DNA from: Xenopus tropicalis
Lineage: Eukaryota; Chordata; Amphibia; Anura; Pipidae
DNA: 64,000 nt
Reading direction: 5' to 3'
Assembly (NCBI RefSeq): GCF_000004195.4
Contig: NC_030678.2
Span: 83,054,904-83,118,903, forward strand
Part shown: positions 46,936-59,665 of the stretch, in pieces
Layout of the letters: each line of letters begins with the position of its first letter
Position numbering within the stretch: position 1 is the stretch's first letter
Notes under the pieces: generated by a model
Told to the model about the DNA's origin: nothing
The model's database searches: none
Seen by the model: the letters and a program-made list of their open reading frames with translations, nothing else
Program-made: the position numbers and the translations under genes

Positions 46936-48661
46936 ATCATTATATATTTTCAATGTTTGTGCAATTTCAAAAGCAACAATCTCTCTGCTCCATATATCTA
47001 CAGTTTGAAAGTCTGCTCCAACCTCTTTTTATACTATTGCTTTGGAACTGTGATTTTAAAGTCTTGTGGTTTTCTGCACAGTTAGAGTTGGATCTAATTT
47101 TCATGGTAAGAAGAATTTATAGCAAGCTATACCTGCGGTATGGTCTGCCAAATGATCCCATTTTGTGCAGCTCTTACTAAATAAATATGTTTTAATGTAT
47201 GTTCAGAGTAAAATAGATTGGTGATGTTACTTTTTCTTGTTGTTTACAACAAAATTTAGAAGCTGGCATAAGAGATGACTGATTTCTCAACAACAGTATC
47301 TGACTTTAAGCCATCCATGTTAAGATTACTGGTGTACCTTTACAGGGACACCTATGAAAGAATACTTTGAACTCTGGCATTACCTGTAGAGGTTGCATTA
47401 AAAGGGGAGGCCTGTGACTGGTAGATGGATACTAAGATATACAGCTCTTCTTAAATATATTTATTCCTTTGTGTATTGCCGAGTTCCCCAAATTCTGCAA
47501 TACTTTCCAGTGGTTAAAATAATATAAGGATTTCTGCAGGGACACAGTGTGCACATAGTGCTAAATTGGTGAACTGGGAATTGATTTATTTGGTTTTATC
47601 AGTGGGGAGATTCTGTTTTGCTTGTTTCTTTTTGTCTTGTTTTTCTTTTTTTTGTTTGTTTTTACTGGAGGAGCTGTCAAGTCAGATAATTAGGTGAAAA
47701 TCTATAAGTCTGATTATGTCTATGGCAGAAAGCTATCCACAGAATACTCACAGGAGCGAATCCATTGATATCTACAGTAAAAATACAGATATTGTTTATA
47801 CCAGGGCAGTAAGGCAAGGGATTTATGGATTATTTAGCTGAGAGGAAGACATAATAATTATAGCCAAAAGCAAAGCAAGGATATAGCGCTGGAAAAAATA
47901 CTTTAATTTTAACGAGCTGGAGCAAGAAAGAATAAAACTGAAAAATTTAACACTTATCGAAAAATAAATTTTAAAAGATCTGCTTTATATATATGCCTCC
48001 CTGTACACTGGTGTGTGCCAGTCACAAGGTGAACCATCATTCTTAGTTCACATGTTTGTTTCATGGGCTTATGATTTAATCCATGGAATAGAAGAGCTGA
48101 CCACACTGAGCTGCCTAATTGGTAAAGCTGGTACTTTTGAATGAGTTATAGTACGACTAGGAGGCTGTAGAGCTCATTTATGTCTGCAGATGCAGTGGGC
48201 AACTTGTTTCCCCACAGTGAGTTGTGCATAAAACCAAGTACTTGCATTACTTCTGTATAGTTGCGCTCAGTGCCACTCAGTCCTACCTGCTTTCTATTCC
48301 AATAAGGCGCTGCTGCACCTGTTGACATAGGGGAATCCTGGAGTTACCGCCAGCTCCTTACCAGGTTGTAGCTTCAGAGTTCCCTTCATGCCCTGTGTAA
48401 ATAGGCACAGCTGAATCGAGTGCAGACATTACACACACATCAAACACAGGAAATAACACCAGGCAGACTTCAAAAATATTCAACTCAGCTGTGGGAAATT
48501 TACGACAAAGCACATATAATTGCATCAGGTTTAGTGCCTGCTTGCAGCTGAAATGACTCTTGCATTCTGGGAAAAATGATGCATTGTGGGGGAAAAAAAA
48601 CATGGCGATTGTGCTTGAAATTGCACTTTGCAATCACTGTGTCTGTTAACATAAATAAGCC
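46936..48661. other. non-coding interval
   Basis: No exon or bounded repeat recognised; T/G-rich low-complexity stretch at about 47620-47665. Confidence 0.4.
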
Positions 48662-48938
48662 CTTGTGTCCAAGACCGGAACTAGGGGTAGGCAGAAGAGG
48701 CACCTGCCTAGGGCACAAAATTGGGGGGCGCCAGGCAGGAACCTCTCCTGCCTACCCCTAGGCCGCAATCCCTCCTCTTTGCCCTCCGTGCCCATGGGGG
48801 CAACGACTCTCTCCCACCCCCGCTCCTTCCTCGACGGAACTGCGCATGCGCGCACATGCGAGGGGGGGGGTGCAGGGGTGAGGTGGCCGACTGGGTTGCC
48901 TTGGGCGCCCGGTCGGCTTGGCCCACCCTGCTTGAGTC
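48662..48938. mobile_element. GC-rich hAT-like MITE with 8-bp duplication
   Basis: Body 48670-48930 (261 bp), beginning CAAGACCGGAACTAGGGG and ending GGCTTGGCCCACCCTG. Flanked by CTTGTGTC (48662-48669) and CTTGAGTC (48931-48938), an 8-bp duplication with one mismatch. It is far richer in G+C and CpG than its surroundings, which creates several overlapping artefactual open frames on both strands (48646-48982). Confidence 0.65.
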
Positions 48939-50480
48939 TGGTAATGCTGCTTTGCTGTGAATCATCTCTACGTGTTTTTTAGCCGAGGCAATTCTCAGTA
49001 TTGTCTATGGCAGGGTATTTTCTGGCATTTAGTAGTCTTGACAAGAAGGTGCTTCTAAGTAGCTTTGTGTGTCTTTACCCTGAGATTACCTTATGCCCAG
49101 GGCTGATGTTTTATTGTCAATTCCCTAGATAGTATGAAACCAACATAAATTACATGCTAACTGGTATATGAGTCATAGAAATGTGATACCACTTAATATG
49201 ACAGGGACTGTAGCACCATAATAGCTAAGAAGGAAGACAGATGGAAGTAAAATGTAAGACATCCAAAGTAATTCCATGATGCTGACCCCATGGGAAAATT
49301 TAAAGAAGAAGGAAAAGACAGAAGAGAACAGGTCAACGCACATTTATATTTTTCATATTTGTGAATACTCTACATAACACCAGACTTAAAAGGAGAGCTT
49401 AAGAAAAATTTAGTAAATTAGCATTTCTAATCTCTACATCTGCTTAGAAACTTGAATGCAGATTCCAGCCAAGTCACTGCCAGGAAAACTTGTGTCATTT
49501 GCTAGTTCTATGTGAGACCCAGCACAACAGCCAGATGCATCTGGGTAGAATACAATCAGCTTAAATTCATGGAAAAGCACAGACACACATGCAGGGACAG
49601 ATTTTTGTGATTTAGAGGGTATAAGAAGTTGTAGGAATCAATATTTTCTTCCAGAAAAGGGCAATGAGAAACATGGCACCCAGAAGAATAACATTTCATA
49701 ATTAGTTTTAGGTTTAGGTTAGTGTTAGAATAAACGTGTTAGAGTGAAGGTTACTGATTAAGCTGTATAGCACAGTGGGCACATTTTTAAAATGTTGCAA
49801 AGTAATTTTCTACATAATCTGCTTTATCATTTTATGCAGAAAAGCATTTGCACTCATTACCCACCTGGATATGTTTATTTAGCCAAATGCAGGAGTTGTG
49901 CCCCCTTTGTAAGCTGGTAATGAATGATACTAAAGCTGGGCGTCATGGTATTTCTGCTCAGCCTCAACCAGGGCAGTAATCTGTGAGGTTAGCATTAGCA
50001 ATGGAATTTCTTCTGCATTTTAACGGTTGGTGTTTTGCTGTACTGAAATAGCATGTTTCTGGGTAGCTGTCACTTGCAACCAAGCCTTAACCACATCCTT
50101 TACACAGACTGGTGTTGCCTGCATTCTCCACCTAATTATGAACTGGGGGCTATACTGTGTACTAACTAAAATCCAAAATGATTTCACATTTTAACTCACA
50201 GATGTCTGATATGTTCAGTTCACCTATATGCAACCTTGTCTTCCACAGCAAAGCTCAAAGAGGCTACAACCTGTGCTTATTAATAAGTGAACCCCTGAGG
50301 TTCCAATTCCATAGGAAGGCAACCAAACAGTACAAATAGGCATCAATTGAAAGTCAATAGAATTCACCATCAAGCACCAGGTCCTGCCTACTGACAGCCA
50401 CATGTTGCTTGGGTGAAAAAAACCTCAAAATCCTTACAACAGGAATCTGTATTCTCCCCCCTACAATTTTTTTGTGCTGC

Positions 50481-50511
<31 letters not shown>

Positions 50512-52051
50512 CATTATATAAAGGTATATATAAAACAAGGTTGCCACCCTAGTATAATCCTAGGACTCCTTAGTTAGTTGTGAGTTACATAAAGAGCACT
50601 ATACAATTAGAATGAAGTGCAGTAAATTTCAGCAGATTTACACCAAGTTCAGCAGATTTACACCATGATGCTGAAGGACAGCATGGCTAAGCAAGAGAGT
50701 TTTGTTGATGTAAAAGACATGTCCATTAAAGATAAATGCCTGGTGATCCTGTCAAATAAATATAAATATAGACCAGGGAAAAGAAAGATGAGGAGACCAG
50801 ACAAACTGTGTCATGTACATGTCATTTACTGTCTGTGACAAAGCAAGTTTAATCGTTTCAAAGGGGTGATTCAGAAGGAGACAGAGTGTGAAATGCAAGA
50901 TGAGAATGTTTCATGTTTGCAGAAAAGAAAGGGGTGTAAAAAAAAAGGAAGTGTAGCAGCAACTTCACTGTTCAGTCCTTGACAAATGTTATTGTAAATT
51001 GAAGTTGTTGCACTGTAGCTGCTAGGAGCTCACATAAAGTAGTACAGTTAAGCTGCTGACCATTGGGTAATGATGTGATTGTGCTTACTGTATTACTGCA
51101 GGTTCCTATTGCCCCCTGCAGTACATGTGACATCCTCCCATTACTTTCTACCCCTGCTTATGTGACTTTCATGTATATGGGAGAAGGTGGAAATATATCA
51201 CCAGTTCCTAAAAGTGCTCTGTGTGCCGAGTTCATCATTATTCTTGGAAAAGGGCACTTGATATGCTCTGAGTACTACAGATGACTGCAAGTGTTATATG
51301 AAGAATTTATTTTACAGTGATACACTTCTTCCATCCTATCTTATTATTATTTTCTGAATGTATTAGACTATTTAAATCAGGTGAAAATGCCCTTAAATAA
51401 AAATCTTCAACCGGCATAAATTCTGTCCTTTAAAATCTGAAGCACATCAGGATAAATATACAATATATGCAGTACCCTGCCCTAAGGCTAAAAACTGAGC
51501 AGACTATACTGCAGGGTTAATAATGGGAAGGATGTGGATTCAGGCCACATAGCACAGGTTGGAGATAAAATGAAAAACTTCAATATAACTGCATGAGCCA
51601 GAAATGAGTCTGACAGCTGAGAGATATCTGTTGCAGAGCCATTTGAAGCTTGCAAATAAAGAGTGGGGTAGGAAAATAGAAAAGAACTAAAGAAAGGATG
51701 CAATGCGCAGAGTAAGAAAAGAGAGTTCAAAATATACTTACAGACTTAAAAGTATTGTTAGACAAAGAAAACTCTATATAGTGAGAATACAAATATATTG
51801 ACATGATGTGGATAATCCTCAAAGAGGGCAGAGATGAAGGTAAGGACATTACAAGACTGTAAGAAATGTGGTCATAAAAAAGAATGGTTGGAGTGGCATT
51901 TTGAACTGTATACTCTTTGTTTGGACGTTCTGTTACAGGAGCACAAAACCCCAGAATACAAATGTCTTCATGCTGTCTGGGGTGTTTTGTAGTATAGACA
52001 AACTGTAACTATATTGCTATATAAAAGGGAAAGCAGAAAAAATTCAGGAAC
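48939..52051. other. non-coding interval
   Basis: No exon recognised. Contains a (TA)n microsatellite at about 50479-50506 and a short direct repeat 'ttcagcagatttacacca' at about 50630-50664. Confidence 0.4.
50479..50506. repeat. (TA)n microsatellite
   Basis: Alternating AT run in non-coding DNA. Confidence 0.9.
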
Positions 52052-52190
52052 AGATTTATCAAAATGTGAGTTAAGAGCTTAATACATAAAAACTCACCCA
52101 TGTTCTATTTATTCCTAAGGGATTTTTAGAAGCATATTTATCAAATGGGGAACTCTAAGGGGCACATTTACTAAGCAGTTTTGAGATAAA
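52052..52190. repeat. GGGGCATATTTATCA-family MITE fragments
   Basis: 'cagatttatcaaaatgtgag' (52054) and 'agaagcatatttatcaaatg' (52129) bracket 'aaaaactcacccatgttcta'; a further terminus 'ggggcacatttactaagcag' begins at about 52161. Compare 3869. Confidence 0.5.
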
Positions 52191-52434
52191 GTTGGATATT
52201 TTCTTACTTCTAGATCATTTCGAGATTTATGAATGGGTTTTTGTGTTGTTCCCTGAAATATTCGAGTTTTCCTGAAAATAACTCACATAATTTGTGATTT
52301 ATTAATGTTTAATTAAATTTCTTTTGAAAAAAAGAAATTAAACAGGTTTGATCTGTTGAGCACCTCTGAGTCCTATGGAGGTTTAGAATAGTAGAGGAAT
52401 AAAATAGTCAGTGACAGCCTGTCCTTGACACATT

Positions 52435-52680
52435 TTCAAGGACAAATGAATCCCTAGATTCAAGGGGAACATAATCCCTTTATTGTTTTCAGTTTCACCC
52501 AGCTTCAAGGGTAACTTAATCCCCTCATTGTTCTCTATTTCACACTTTTCAAGGGGAAGTTTGCCCCTCATTGTTTTCTGTTTCACCCATCTTCAAGGGT
52601 AACTTAATCCCCTCATTCTATTTCACGCTTTTCAAGGGGAAGTAAATCCTATAACTGTTTTCAGTTTCACCCTGTATCAA
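52435..52680. repeat. tandem repeat, about 57-bp unit, 4-5 copies
   Basis: Units alternate 'ttcaagggtaacttaatccc' / 'ttcaaggggaag' with 'ctcattgttttctgtttcac'. Degenerate, direct orientation. The minus open frame 52383-52586 encodes the same peptide repeat and is an artefact. Confidence 0.75.
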
Positions 52681-52699
52681 GTGAAACTTAAACACATTG

Positions 52700-52925
52700 G
52701 GGCCGATTCACTAAAGGTCGATAAAACAAGCGTTATTTTTAGCATGCGTTAAAAATGTTATTGCTTCTTATTTTATGGGACTTAACGCTCGATTCACTAA
52801 AATGACACGTGTCATAATTAATTATAATTAAGTGATGTTCTTTGCATTATTTAACTCACGATGAGCGCTTTTCTTGCATTATTTTCAGTATATTTCGTTG
52901 CGTGCTATATTTGCGCACAATTTTA
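52700..52925. repeat. 'GGGGCCGATTCACTAAAG' MITE-like repeat
   Basis: Begins GGGGCCGATTCACTAAAGG and repeats an inner 'gctcgattcactaaaatg' at about 52787, with 'agcatgcgttaaaaatg'. Related, inverted debris at 13875-13950. No clean right terminus. Confidence 0.45.
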
Positions 52926-53224
52926 CGCACGTAACCATTACTTTCGGAAAACTACTGTTCTGAAAATGACCCTGCAAACTGGAGGATGCATCACTCTAGG
53001 GCCAACACATACTTGAATAAATAACACTGCAATGTCCATGTTGTGTTGCTCACGAACCACAATTCCTTCCAAGTGAGTACAACCATTAGTATCAGTTATT
53101 TAAATGGCCTTTTACCTTTTTTTTCATTCTGAGATCCTCCATAAAATAAAGTCTTACTTATCATATGCAAAGAATCATTTGTAATTCATTTATGAATAGC
53201 TGAAACTGAATGACTTGGCAGCAA

Positions 53225-53330
53225 GAAGCTTTGCCCAGAGTTTCACTGCTCTGCAGAGAAGTGTTTATGTGGGTTTCCTCCTTGGGCTCTAGCTTCCTCC
53301 CACACTTCAAAAACATGCATTTGTATGTCA
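53225..53330 (+). repeat. old L2/SINE-like dispersed repeat fragment
   Basis: 'tgtttatgtgggtttcctcc' followed by 'tagcttcctcccacacttca' and 'aaacatgcat' is a recognisable decayed part of the widespread vertebrate repeat also seen at 5041 (reversed) and 16134. Confidence 0.5.
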
Positions 53331-55577
53331 CTGATACGAACATTAGACCAGTGGTGATCAGACATTTTTTAATAACAATGTAACAGGTATATGCACACAT
53401 TGTTGTATCAGCCCTAACTCATAGTTCCAAGAAAATCCTTGACGGCCAATTTTATTCACCCTAAATCTCACACAACGTGCCCTTCAAGGAGAATCTAGGA
53501 AAGTAACTAGGCATTTTCTCCCAATCTCAAAATTAGATTGCCCCCCCAAGTCAATGCTTTATTTCCCACGGTTTAGGGACCACACCATTGAACTGTGTTC
53601 TCCACTGTGGATGGGACTAATGTAAATGATTAATGATTTCTGTAATGAACTGCAGAATATGTCATTACATAAATAAAAGATAGCATTCATGAATTTGCTT
53701 TATTAACTCTTTCTTACTTTATTATTAGTCTTAAAAATGCCAGGACCTGGACCTGAGTTCAATATGATGGGGTAATACTCGAAATTTTCTGGAATCTCAA
53801 CAGTACAAGATTATTTTTTAGAAATGTTTCAAAAGGGCCTGTATGGTACCACCTAGATATTGATCAGACTGGCTGAACTACATCAGGTTGGGACACAGTT
53901 TTCTCTCTACAGGCCTTTAATGTAGTTTTATCAATGACCTGGGGGTTAAAAGATCACATCAGCCCAATTCTACCCATCAAACATACAGATCTTAGGGCAT
54001 ATAGTTAATTTAAGAAAATGGATTTATGCACATATTTGTATACCGTCTTCACATATTATACAGGTATATATATATATACATTGTTTTATATTCGTTACTT
54101 ATCCAAGTAAGTTTGTTTCTAAAAAGTTTGCTTTTCTTAATTTTCACTTGTTATAAAGTGTTTTGCCAAGGAAATGTAAATCTGTATCTAGGTAAGCTAC
54201 TCAAGTGGAAGCATTATGATTTGAATCTGTCTTCATTTTATAATCTGAACCTGTTTACATACCAAATGATATTACATCAAATTATGTTGCCAGGAAACAA
54301 TGCCTTGAGGGGAAACAAAATATTCAGAGAAGCCTCTATGACACTGTTCCCCCACAAGAAGCACAAGATTTGTAATAAGGAGCTGTGTCCATGATGTTCA
54401 TCATTGCTCTATAAAATCATGTCGTCCGTAAGGGCTAACAAAATTGTGCAGTACAACTTAAGATACAGCAGCACTTAGCTCATAATGTGAAGATGCAGAC
54501 ATATATTTTTACACAAACACTCAATATTCAGCATATCTAGTTCTATTTTAGCTGTAAGAAAGCATGGGCAATCTGCAGACAACCAGTCTTTGCCTGACAG
54601 ATAGATGCTAAGAATTAGGATTCAGAGGAGAGCTGCTGTGGAGCACAAAACCCACCACTTGGTTTTGGTAAGTCTCTTGTTATAGGTCATAGAAATGCTG
54701 TAGTATGTCCTAGGTATTGCAGCCCTATATATGTTATTATATACTATAGACATTCCTTGCGAGCTCACCCTTTTGTTTTCAATTGCCTGCCTGGGACTGC
54801 CCAATGTTGCTGATGCACTGTGAGTGAGCGCACTTGCCTCCTACAACTGCAGACAAGGAATTGCATTGGCTTTTAGTCCTAGTTGCATAATAGGAAGGAC
54901 GATAGCCAAGGCTGGGAGATATTTGGTCTATCTGCTGTTATTAATATACAATTTACTCTGCACACTTACTAAAGGCAAAATAAACAAAGGTGGTATGCTT
55001 CTGCAGCTAAATTTCATTTTAACTTTTTGTATAGAAACAATACAACAAACTTACATACAAAACCTTTTCACAAGTGTATAGCAGTACATATGCACCACCC
55101 AGCAAATGGAAAGTAAGCTACCAGAAATCAGATATTGTTGGGCAAATGATAACCATCCCAATGTTTTAGCATGAGTCTTTGTCAACAACATGTGCCCTAT
55201 ACCCCATAACATGATTCTCCACTATAACTAACTTATGTTTTTTGTAGTTTTTTAAATATACTAATACTACTAATACTAATAGTTATTTGGTCATTGCCTT
55301 TTAACATTTACATTTAATGGGAATGTCTCATTCAACAACATCTACAATGGCAGTAAAGCCATTAGAGGGCATTAGAGACATTAGAAATGGTTTGGCTGAT
55401 GTACAGTATATCCCAATGTGAATGCACTTTAATGCATATTTACTGTATTACTGAATTATCAGACCTAAGATGATGAACAGAAGATTTCCTTTTTTTTTAA
55501 CAGTCAATTCACTTCAAGCTTCATAGTTTTTTTTATGATGAGTGACTTGTTCAACCTTTATTCTTTGCTTTGTTCAG
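53331..55577. other. region just upstream of the first identified laptm5-like exon
   Basis: Presumably intron or 5' flank of the gene that starts being visible at 55578. I looked for an N-terminal exon (start codon, cysteine-rich stretch, donor in phase 0) and found none. A short (TA)n lies at about 54064-54079. Confidence 0.35.
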
Positions 55578-55650
55578 GTGATGAGCATTTTTCTTTTGGT
55601 TGAAAAAACTCTTGATGTGAACAAGAAGAGCGACAGATACAATTCTACTG
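55578..55650 (+). CDS. laptm5: laptm5-like coding exon A (end of TM1 and first luminal loop)
   Basis: 73 bp. Acceptor 'ctttgttcag' precedes GTG ATG AGC; donor is G/GTAAGG. Starts in phase 0 and ends one base into a codon, which is completed by CT at 58899 to give Ala. Encodes VMSIFLLVEKTLDV, then a polar stretch ending RYNST. This aligns by eye with the LAPTM5 segment that finishes the first membrane helix and enters the first luminal loop. NST is a potential N-glycosylation site. The internal ATG (55581) is not the likely start, since the family has about 30 further residues upstream. Confidence 0.7.
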
Positions 55651-57477
55651 GTAAGGCTAAGGGTAATCTAGCTCCACGCCTCACAGTTAATTTCAGTCAT
55701 TTGATACGAATAAATTATTTCTATAGCCGAGCATAAATTGTGTATATTTTATTCATCGATAAGAAGGCACAATTATTAAAAATAGTTTTAAAATGGTGTC
55801 AAACTGGAGCACACAACTGCCACTTTCTAGATGCCCCTGGTAGTTTTTGACAGGAACACAAAGCTTTTAATAGTAATCAACATCAATTAGTAAAAAAAAT
55901 ATTTACTTAATGCGTATATATATCAAAAGGTTTATTAAAGCAGGGTTCACTCGGACTGTATTTAATATGGAAATATTGTCTGATGGTTGTACCTTTGCTA
56001 GAATGCGCCTACATTAAAGAGAAGATTTTTTAAAAGGGTAATTATAGAGGAAAGATGTAAGTACATGTTTTGAGACATTTCTGACTAAGTACTCAGTTTA
56101 AATGTCAAAAAAGGCAACTGTGTTGGTTGGAAAGGAATTTTTTTATCCAGGTACCTCTTCTAAATGGTATTCCCTATCTGATGGTAAGCTCAAAAACAAA
56201 CTGGGAGCTGGTGACTTCAGTTTTCCTTGGAATTCAGGAAAAGAAAACATCCATGAAAATGTAGAAACATTCCTACTTTGCTTAGCCACAGAAAACACCC
56301 ATAACATCTGCCCAAGCTATGTAAAACCACAAAATGGCATTTATAGGGGTATGGAGCAGACCAGGCAACTGTTCTGTCCCTCTCTATATAAACATACAAA
56401 TTAACTGCCCTGAATGTTTCTGCGCAGTACATGAACAACTGCAACCTATTTAAAGCTCTGAACAAACTATTAGTTCTCTAGTATTACTGTTCTATATGCC
56501 TTGGTAGTGTCCACACAAGGCTTAGGTGTCAAAAGGGCAGCTATACTGTCTAGCTACTGCTATAAGCTTTGTCGCTGAAAACAAAACAATCCTAAAAAAA
56601 GGTTCTGTGATGCTTTGTGTATGAATAAAAAAGTAAACTCTATGTAATCACTTTGTTCATCCTGGTAAGATATTTTGCTATTATAGCTATAGGTTTACTT
56701 TGATGATTATAAGGTCCTGAACCAGCCGTTAGGTCAATATGGTGCATGGTGATGTGTCCCTATGTGGAGGCATGTCCTTCCTGTTACACGGTTATCAATG
56801 TTATTGCTTCTTGCATAGCTCCTCAGTTAAAAGGATGCTTTTTACTCAGGCCTTGGTAATAAAGTTCTACTTGCTCTCCTAATATTTCACCTGATTCCGA
56901 CCTGCCTGTCATTCCTGAACGCAAGCTGCCTGCCCAGACTTGGACCAGTTTGGCGTTAAAGTCTGTTTATCCCTGGTACCTAATTTTTGGCTCTCCAGCT
57001 GCTGTGCTTTCTGTATTCAACCCCAGACAACCCTTTAGCTAGTGTGAAGTTTTTGTGAGCCTTTATCTCAGCTACCTGCAGCTTGACGCTGATATTTTCA
57101 GTGATAATTTTCCAGATAATACACTTGAAAAGATTTCTGCAAAAACTACCCACATATTATAGGTGGGGTATATTCAAAATCATTCTGTTTCATCATAATT
57201 TGAGATTCATTGGCAAAATCTGTAACAAGCCCCCTTTTACTCCCCAAATACCTATGTAAACATCTATGTGCCCAATGACCTTCTGTATCTTACTCCCACC
57301 TATTCCCAATTCATAAGCCCCTAAATGAAGGATTGTAATTAGTCCCCTTTCCTACAGGTTTGACCCTTATATGGTTACATTTTTGTTTATAGGGCCTGGA
57401 TGAAGTTACAGTGTATGCAACCCTTGAAGCCATGTCCCTGTCATTTTACAACTCTATTTCAAAATGCTATAGTAGAC

Positions 57478-57975
57478 CATGGGGCTGATTTACTAACCCA
57501 CGAATCCGACCCGAATTGGAAAAGTTCCGACTTGAAAACGAACATTTTGCGACTTTTTCGTATTTGTTGCGATTTTTTCGGCTTCTTTACGAATTTTTCG
57601 TTACCAATACGATTTTTGCGTAAAAACGCGAGTTTTTCGTAGCCATTACGAAAGTTGCGTAAAAAGTTGCGCTTTTTGCGTAGCATTAAAACTTACGCGA
57701 AAAGTTGCGCCTTTTTCGTAGCGTTAAAACTTAAATGGTGCAAAGTTTCGCGCAAGTTTTAACGCTACGAAAAATTGCCAGATTTTACGCAACTTTCGTA
57801 ATGGCTACGAAAAACTCGTGTTTTTACGCAAAAATCGTATTGGTAACGAAAAATTCGTAAAGAAGCCGAAAAAATCGCAAAAAATACGAAAAAAATCGCA
57901 AAATACCGATCATTACGAAAAAAACGCAATCGGACTCATTTCGACCCGTTCGTGGGTTAGTAAATGTGCCCCCAT
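57478..57975. mobile_element. foldback MITE with CAT 3-bp duplication (GGGGCACATTTACTAA family), copy 2
   Basis: Body 57481-57972 (492 bp) in the intron between exons A and B. Left terminus GGGGCTGATTTACTAACCC then ACGAATCCGA; right terminus, inverted, GGGGCACATTTACTAACCC then ACGAACGG. CAT at 57478-57480 and 57973-57975. The interior is one long inverted repeat centred near 57740 (gtagcgttaaaactt / caagttttaacgctac). Sister of 23913-24477. Confidence 0.85.
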
Positions 57976-58469
57976 ATATTGTAAAAGCCCCTTACCAGTA
58001 GAAGAGATGACCAAAGATACTTTTTTTTAATGAATATAGCAACCATTTTCTGTATAGGTTGAAAGATTGTGTGGCGTAAAGGGGAATATTTACATATTTA
58101 AAGATGTGTATTTAAAAAGCTTTAAAATTATATTCTTTAATGGTTTGCCTGTGTGTAAAATTCTGGTATAAAATAAATTCTCATAAATTTGTACCTTTGA
58201 CAATGATTTACCTTAGGTCTAGAGTAGAATGTGAAGTAGTAATGGTGTAAAATATTGGCATCATTTTAGGTGTGAAGCCTGGCAAAATACATATCTTTTT
58301 TAATATGTTGATGAGTTCTTTGTAATAAATGAGTTCTGTGATTGCAAAGCACTGTGTAAATCCATGCCTAAGGACTACAACATCTTTATTAATATGTTGA
58401 TGTTATTTTCAGTATTTGGGGGCTCATAGTAGGGTTCATCATCAGCAAAAGGTAGCTATGGTGGACTGG

Positions 58470-58562
58470 GTTAGGCATAGGTACTACACAAATTTTCACC
58501 AACTTTTACAGCATTTTGTTTAAAGCAAAATGATTTTCCCACTGATATAAATATGCCCCTAC
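58470..58562. repeat. MITE terminus fragment (AAATATGCCCCTA)
   Basis: Ends 'ctgatataaatatgccccta', the inverse of the GGGGCATATTTAT termini seen at 788 and 3870; the left end is not identified. Confidence 0.35.
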
Positions 58563-58898
58563 AGACATGAGATAGATGAGATTAGATGTCAGACAACTAC
58601 TATAGGTCATGCAACATTACAATGATTGTTGTACCACCTGTAACTGATCTCATCTTCATTCTTTAGCAACCTATGTAAGTTTAATTGACTTGTTACACTC
58701 CATTAATTGCCTTGAAAACAACAACTATATCACCGTTTAACATTTCATATTAATATGTCATAAAGTCTGGATAGCTGCCTCAACAATATCTAAGTTGTAA
58801 CTCTGTTTAGTGAAATCATTTGAAATTCTCTATGTACTACATAATCTTGTTTTCATTGCTATATGTATTAATAAATCTGAAATGTGTCCTTTTTCCAG

Positions 58899-58975
58899 CT
58901 GAGGTTCTTTCCAGTTACATACTCTTGGCCATCCTATTTGTGATCAGCCTCTTGCTCTCATGTGGAATACTAATG
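58899..58975 (+). CDS. laptm5: laptm5-like coding exon B (TM2)
   Basis: 77 bp. Acceptor 'tcctttttccag'; donor ATG/GTATGT. Takes one base from exon A and ends in phase 0. Encodes AEVLSSYILLAILFVISLLL followed by SCGILM, a single hydrophobic helix. It matches the human LAPTM5 region beginning ADLISSF in position, length and the xDLISS/xEVLSS motif. The join across the intron restores Ala at the same place as the family. Confidence 0.8.
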
Positions 58976-59450
58976 GTATGTCAAACATTTATATATTTTT
59001 TTCCAACAGATTCAAATGAATAGCATTTATGGATGTGTGCACTAATTTCCAACCACTTAATAAAGTAGATGGATGGAAACAGGGTAGGAAGCAGAGAAGT
59101 GGCTCATCATGAAAAACTGATAATGAAATTAAATAAGAGCAATAAGTTAATGAAACAGGAGCAATAACGTAAAAATAGGTCTGCTCAGATGCTAATATTG
59201 AGCCTAAGCTCACCACTGTGCTAGCTTGCCAGCCAAACTTCACTTTCCACCTCTTTCCCTCCCTGTAAGGATAAACTTAACATGGAAATAGGACCAGGCT
59301 TGCCCTAAATGACAGAATAAATATTCTCTATAAAGGAATCTGAATTATCATGAATGAAATATACCTTCACATCAGCTATGACAATATTTCTGCATTCTTA
59401 CTTTTGATAGCACTTACATGAATTTATGCCAGATTATGGTCCTTTCATAG

Positions 59451-59588
59451 AAACGTGGTCCCCTGGTTATCCCATTTCTGGCCCTGCAGTTCTTGGACCT
59501 TATCAGCAGTTCACTGATGTTCTGCAGCGTTTATATTGAACAACCTTCATTCCAAGCCTCTGAAGGAGTAAAAATGAAAGACAAAATG
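59451..59588 (+). CDS. laptm5: laptm5-like coding exon C (TM3, family signature)
   Basis: 138 bp, 46 codons, phase 0 at both ends. Acceptor 'cctttcatag'; donor ATG/GTGGGT (weak at +3). Encodes KRGPLVIPFLALQFLDLIS then SSLMFCSVYIEQPSF and a polar tail ending MKDKM. The pattern PFLxLQxxDxxxxxL...YIExP is the LAPTM signature and the strongest evidence for the family. The alternative acceptor at 59410 gives a frame that stops, so 59451 is preferred. Confidence 0.85.
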
Positions 59589-59665
59589 GTGGGTGACCTC
59601 AATTAATTTAGAAACTCTGTAGGTCCTTAATATGTGATCTTAAAACCCATGTTCCTGTATTACAG

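Noticed and set aside
48646..48982. Proline/arginine-rich open frames on both strands
   Set aside because: Products of the GC-rich hAT-like MITE; frames are open because GC-rich DNA has few stop codons.
54026..54394. 122-aa open frame upstream of the gene, considered as the missing first exon
   Set aside because: Starts in a (TA)n tract, ends at a stop, and lacks the cysteine-rich N-terminus expected for LAPTM proteins.
59410..59450. Earlier possible acceptor (ttttgatag) for exon C
   Set aside because: The frame that would continue from exon B meets a stop before the LAPTM signature; the acceptor at 59450 gives a clean phase-0 join.
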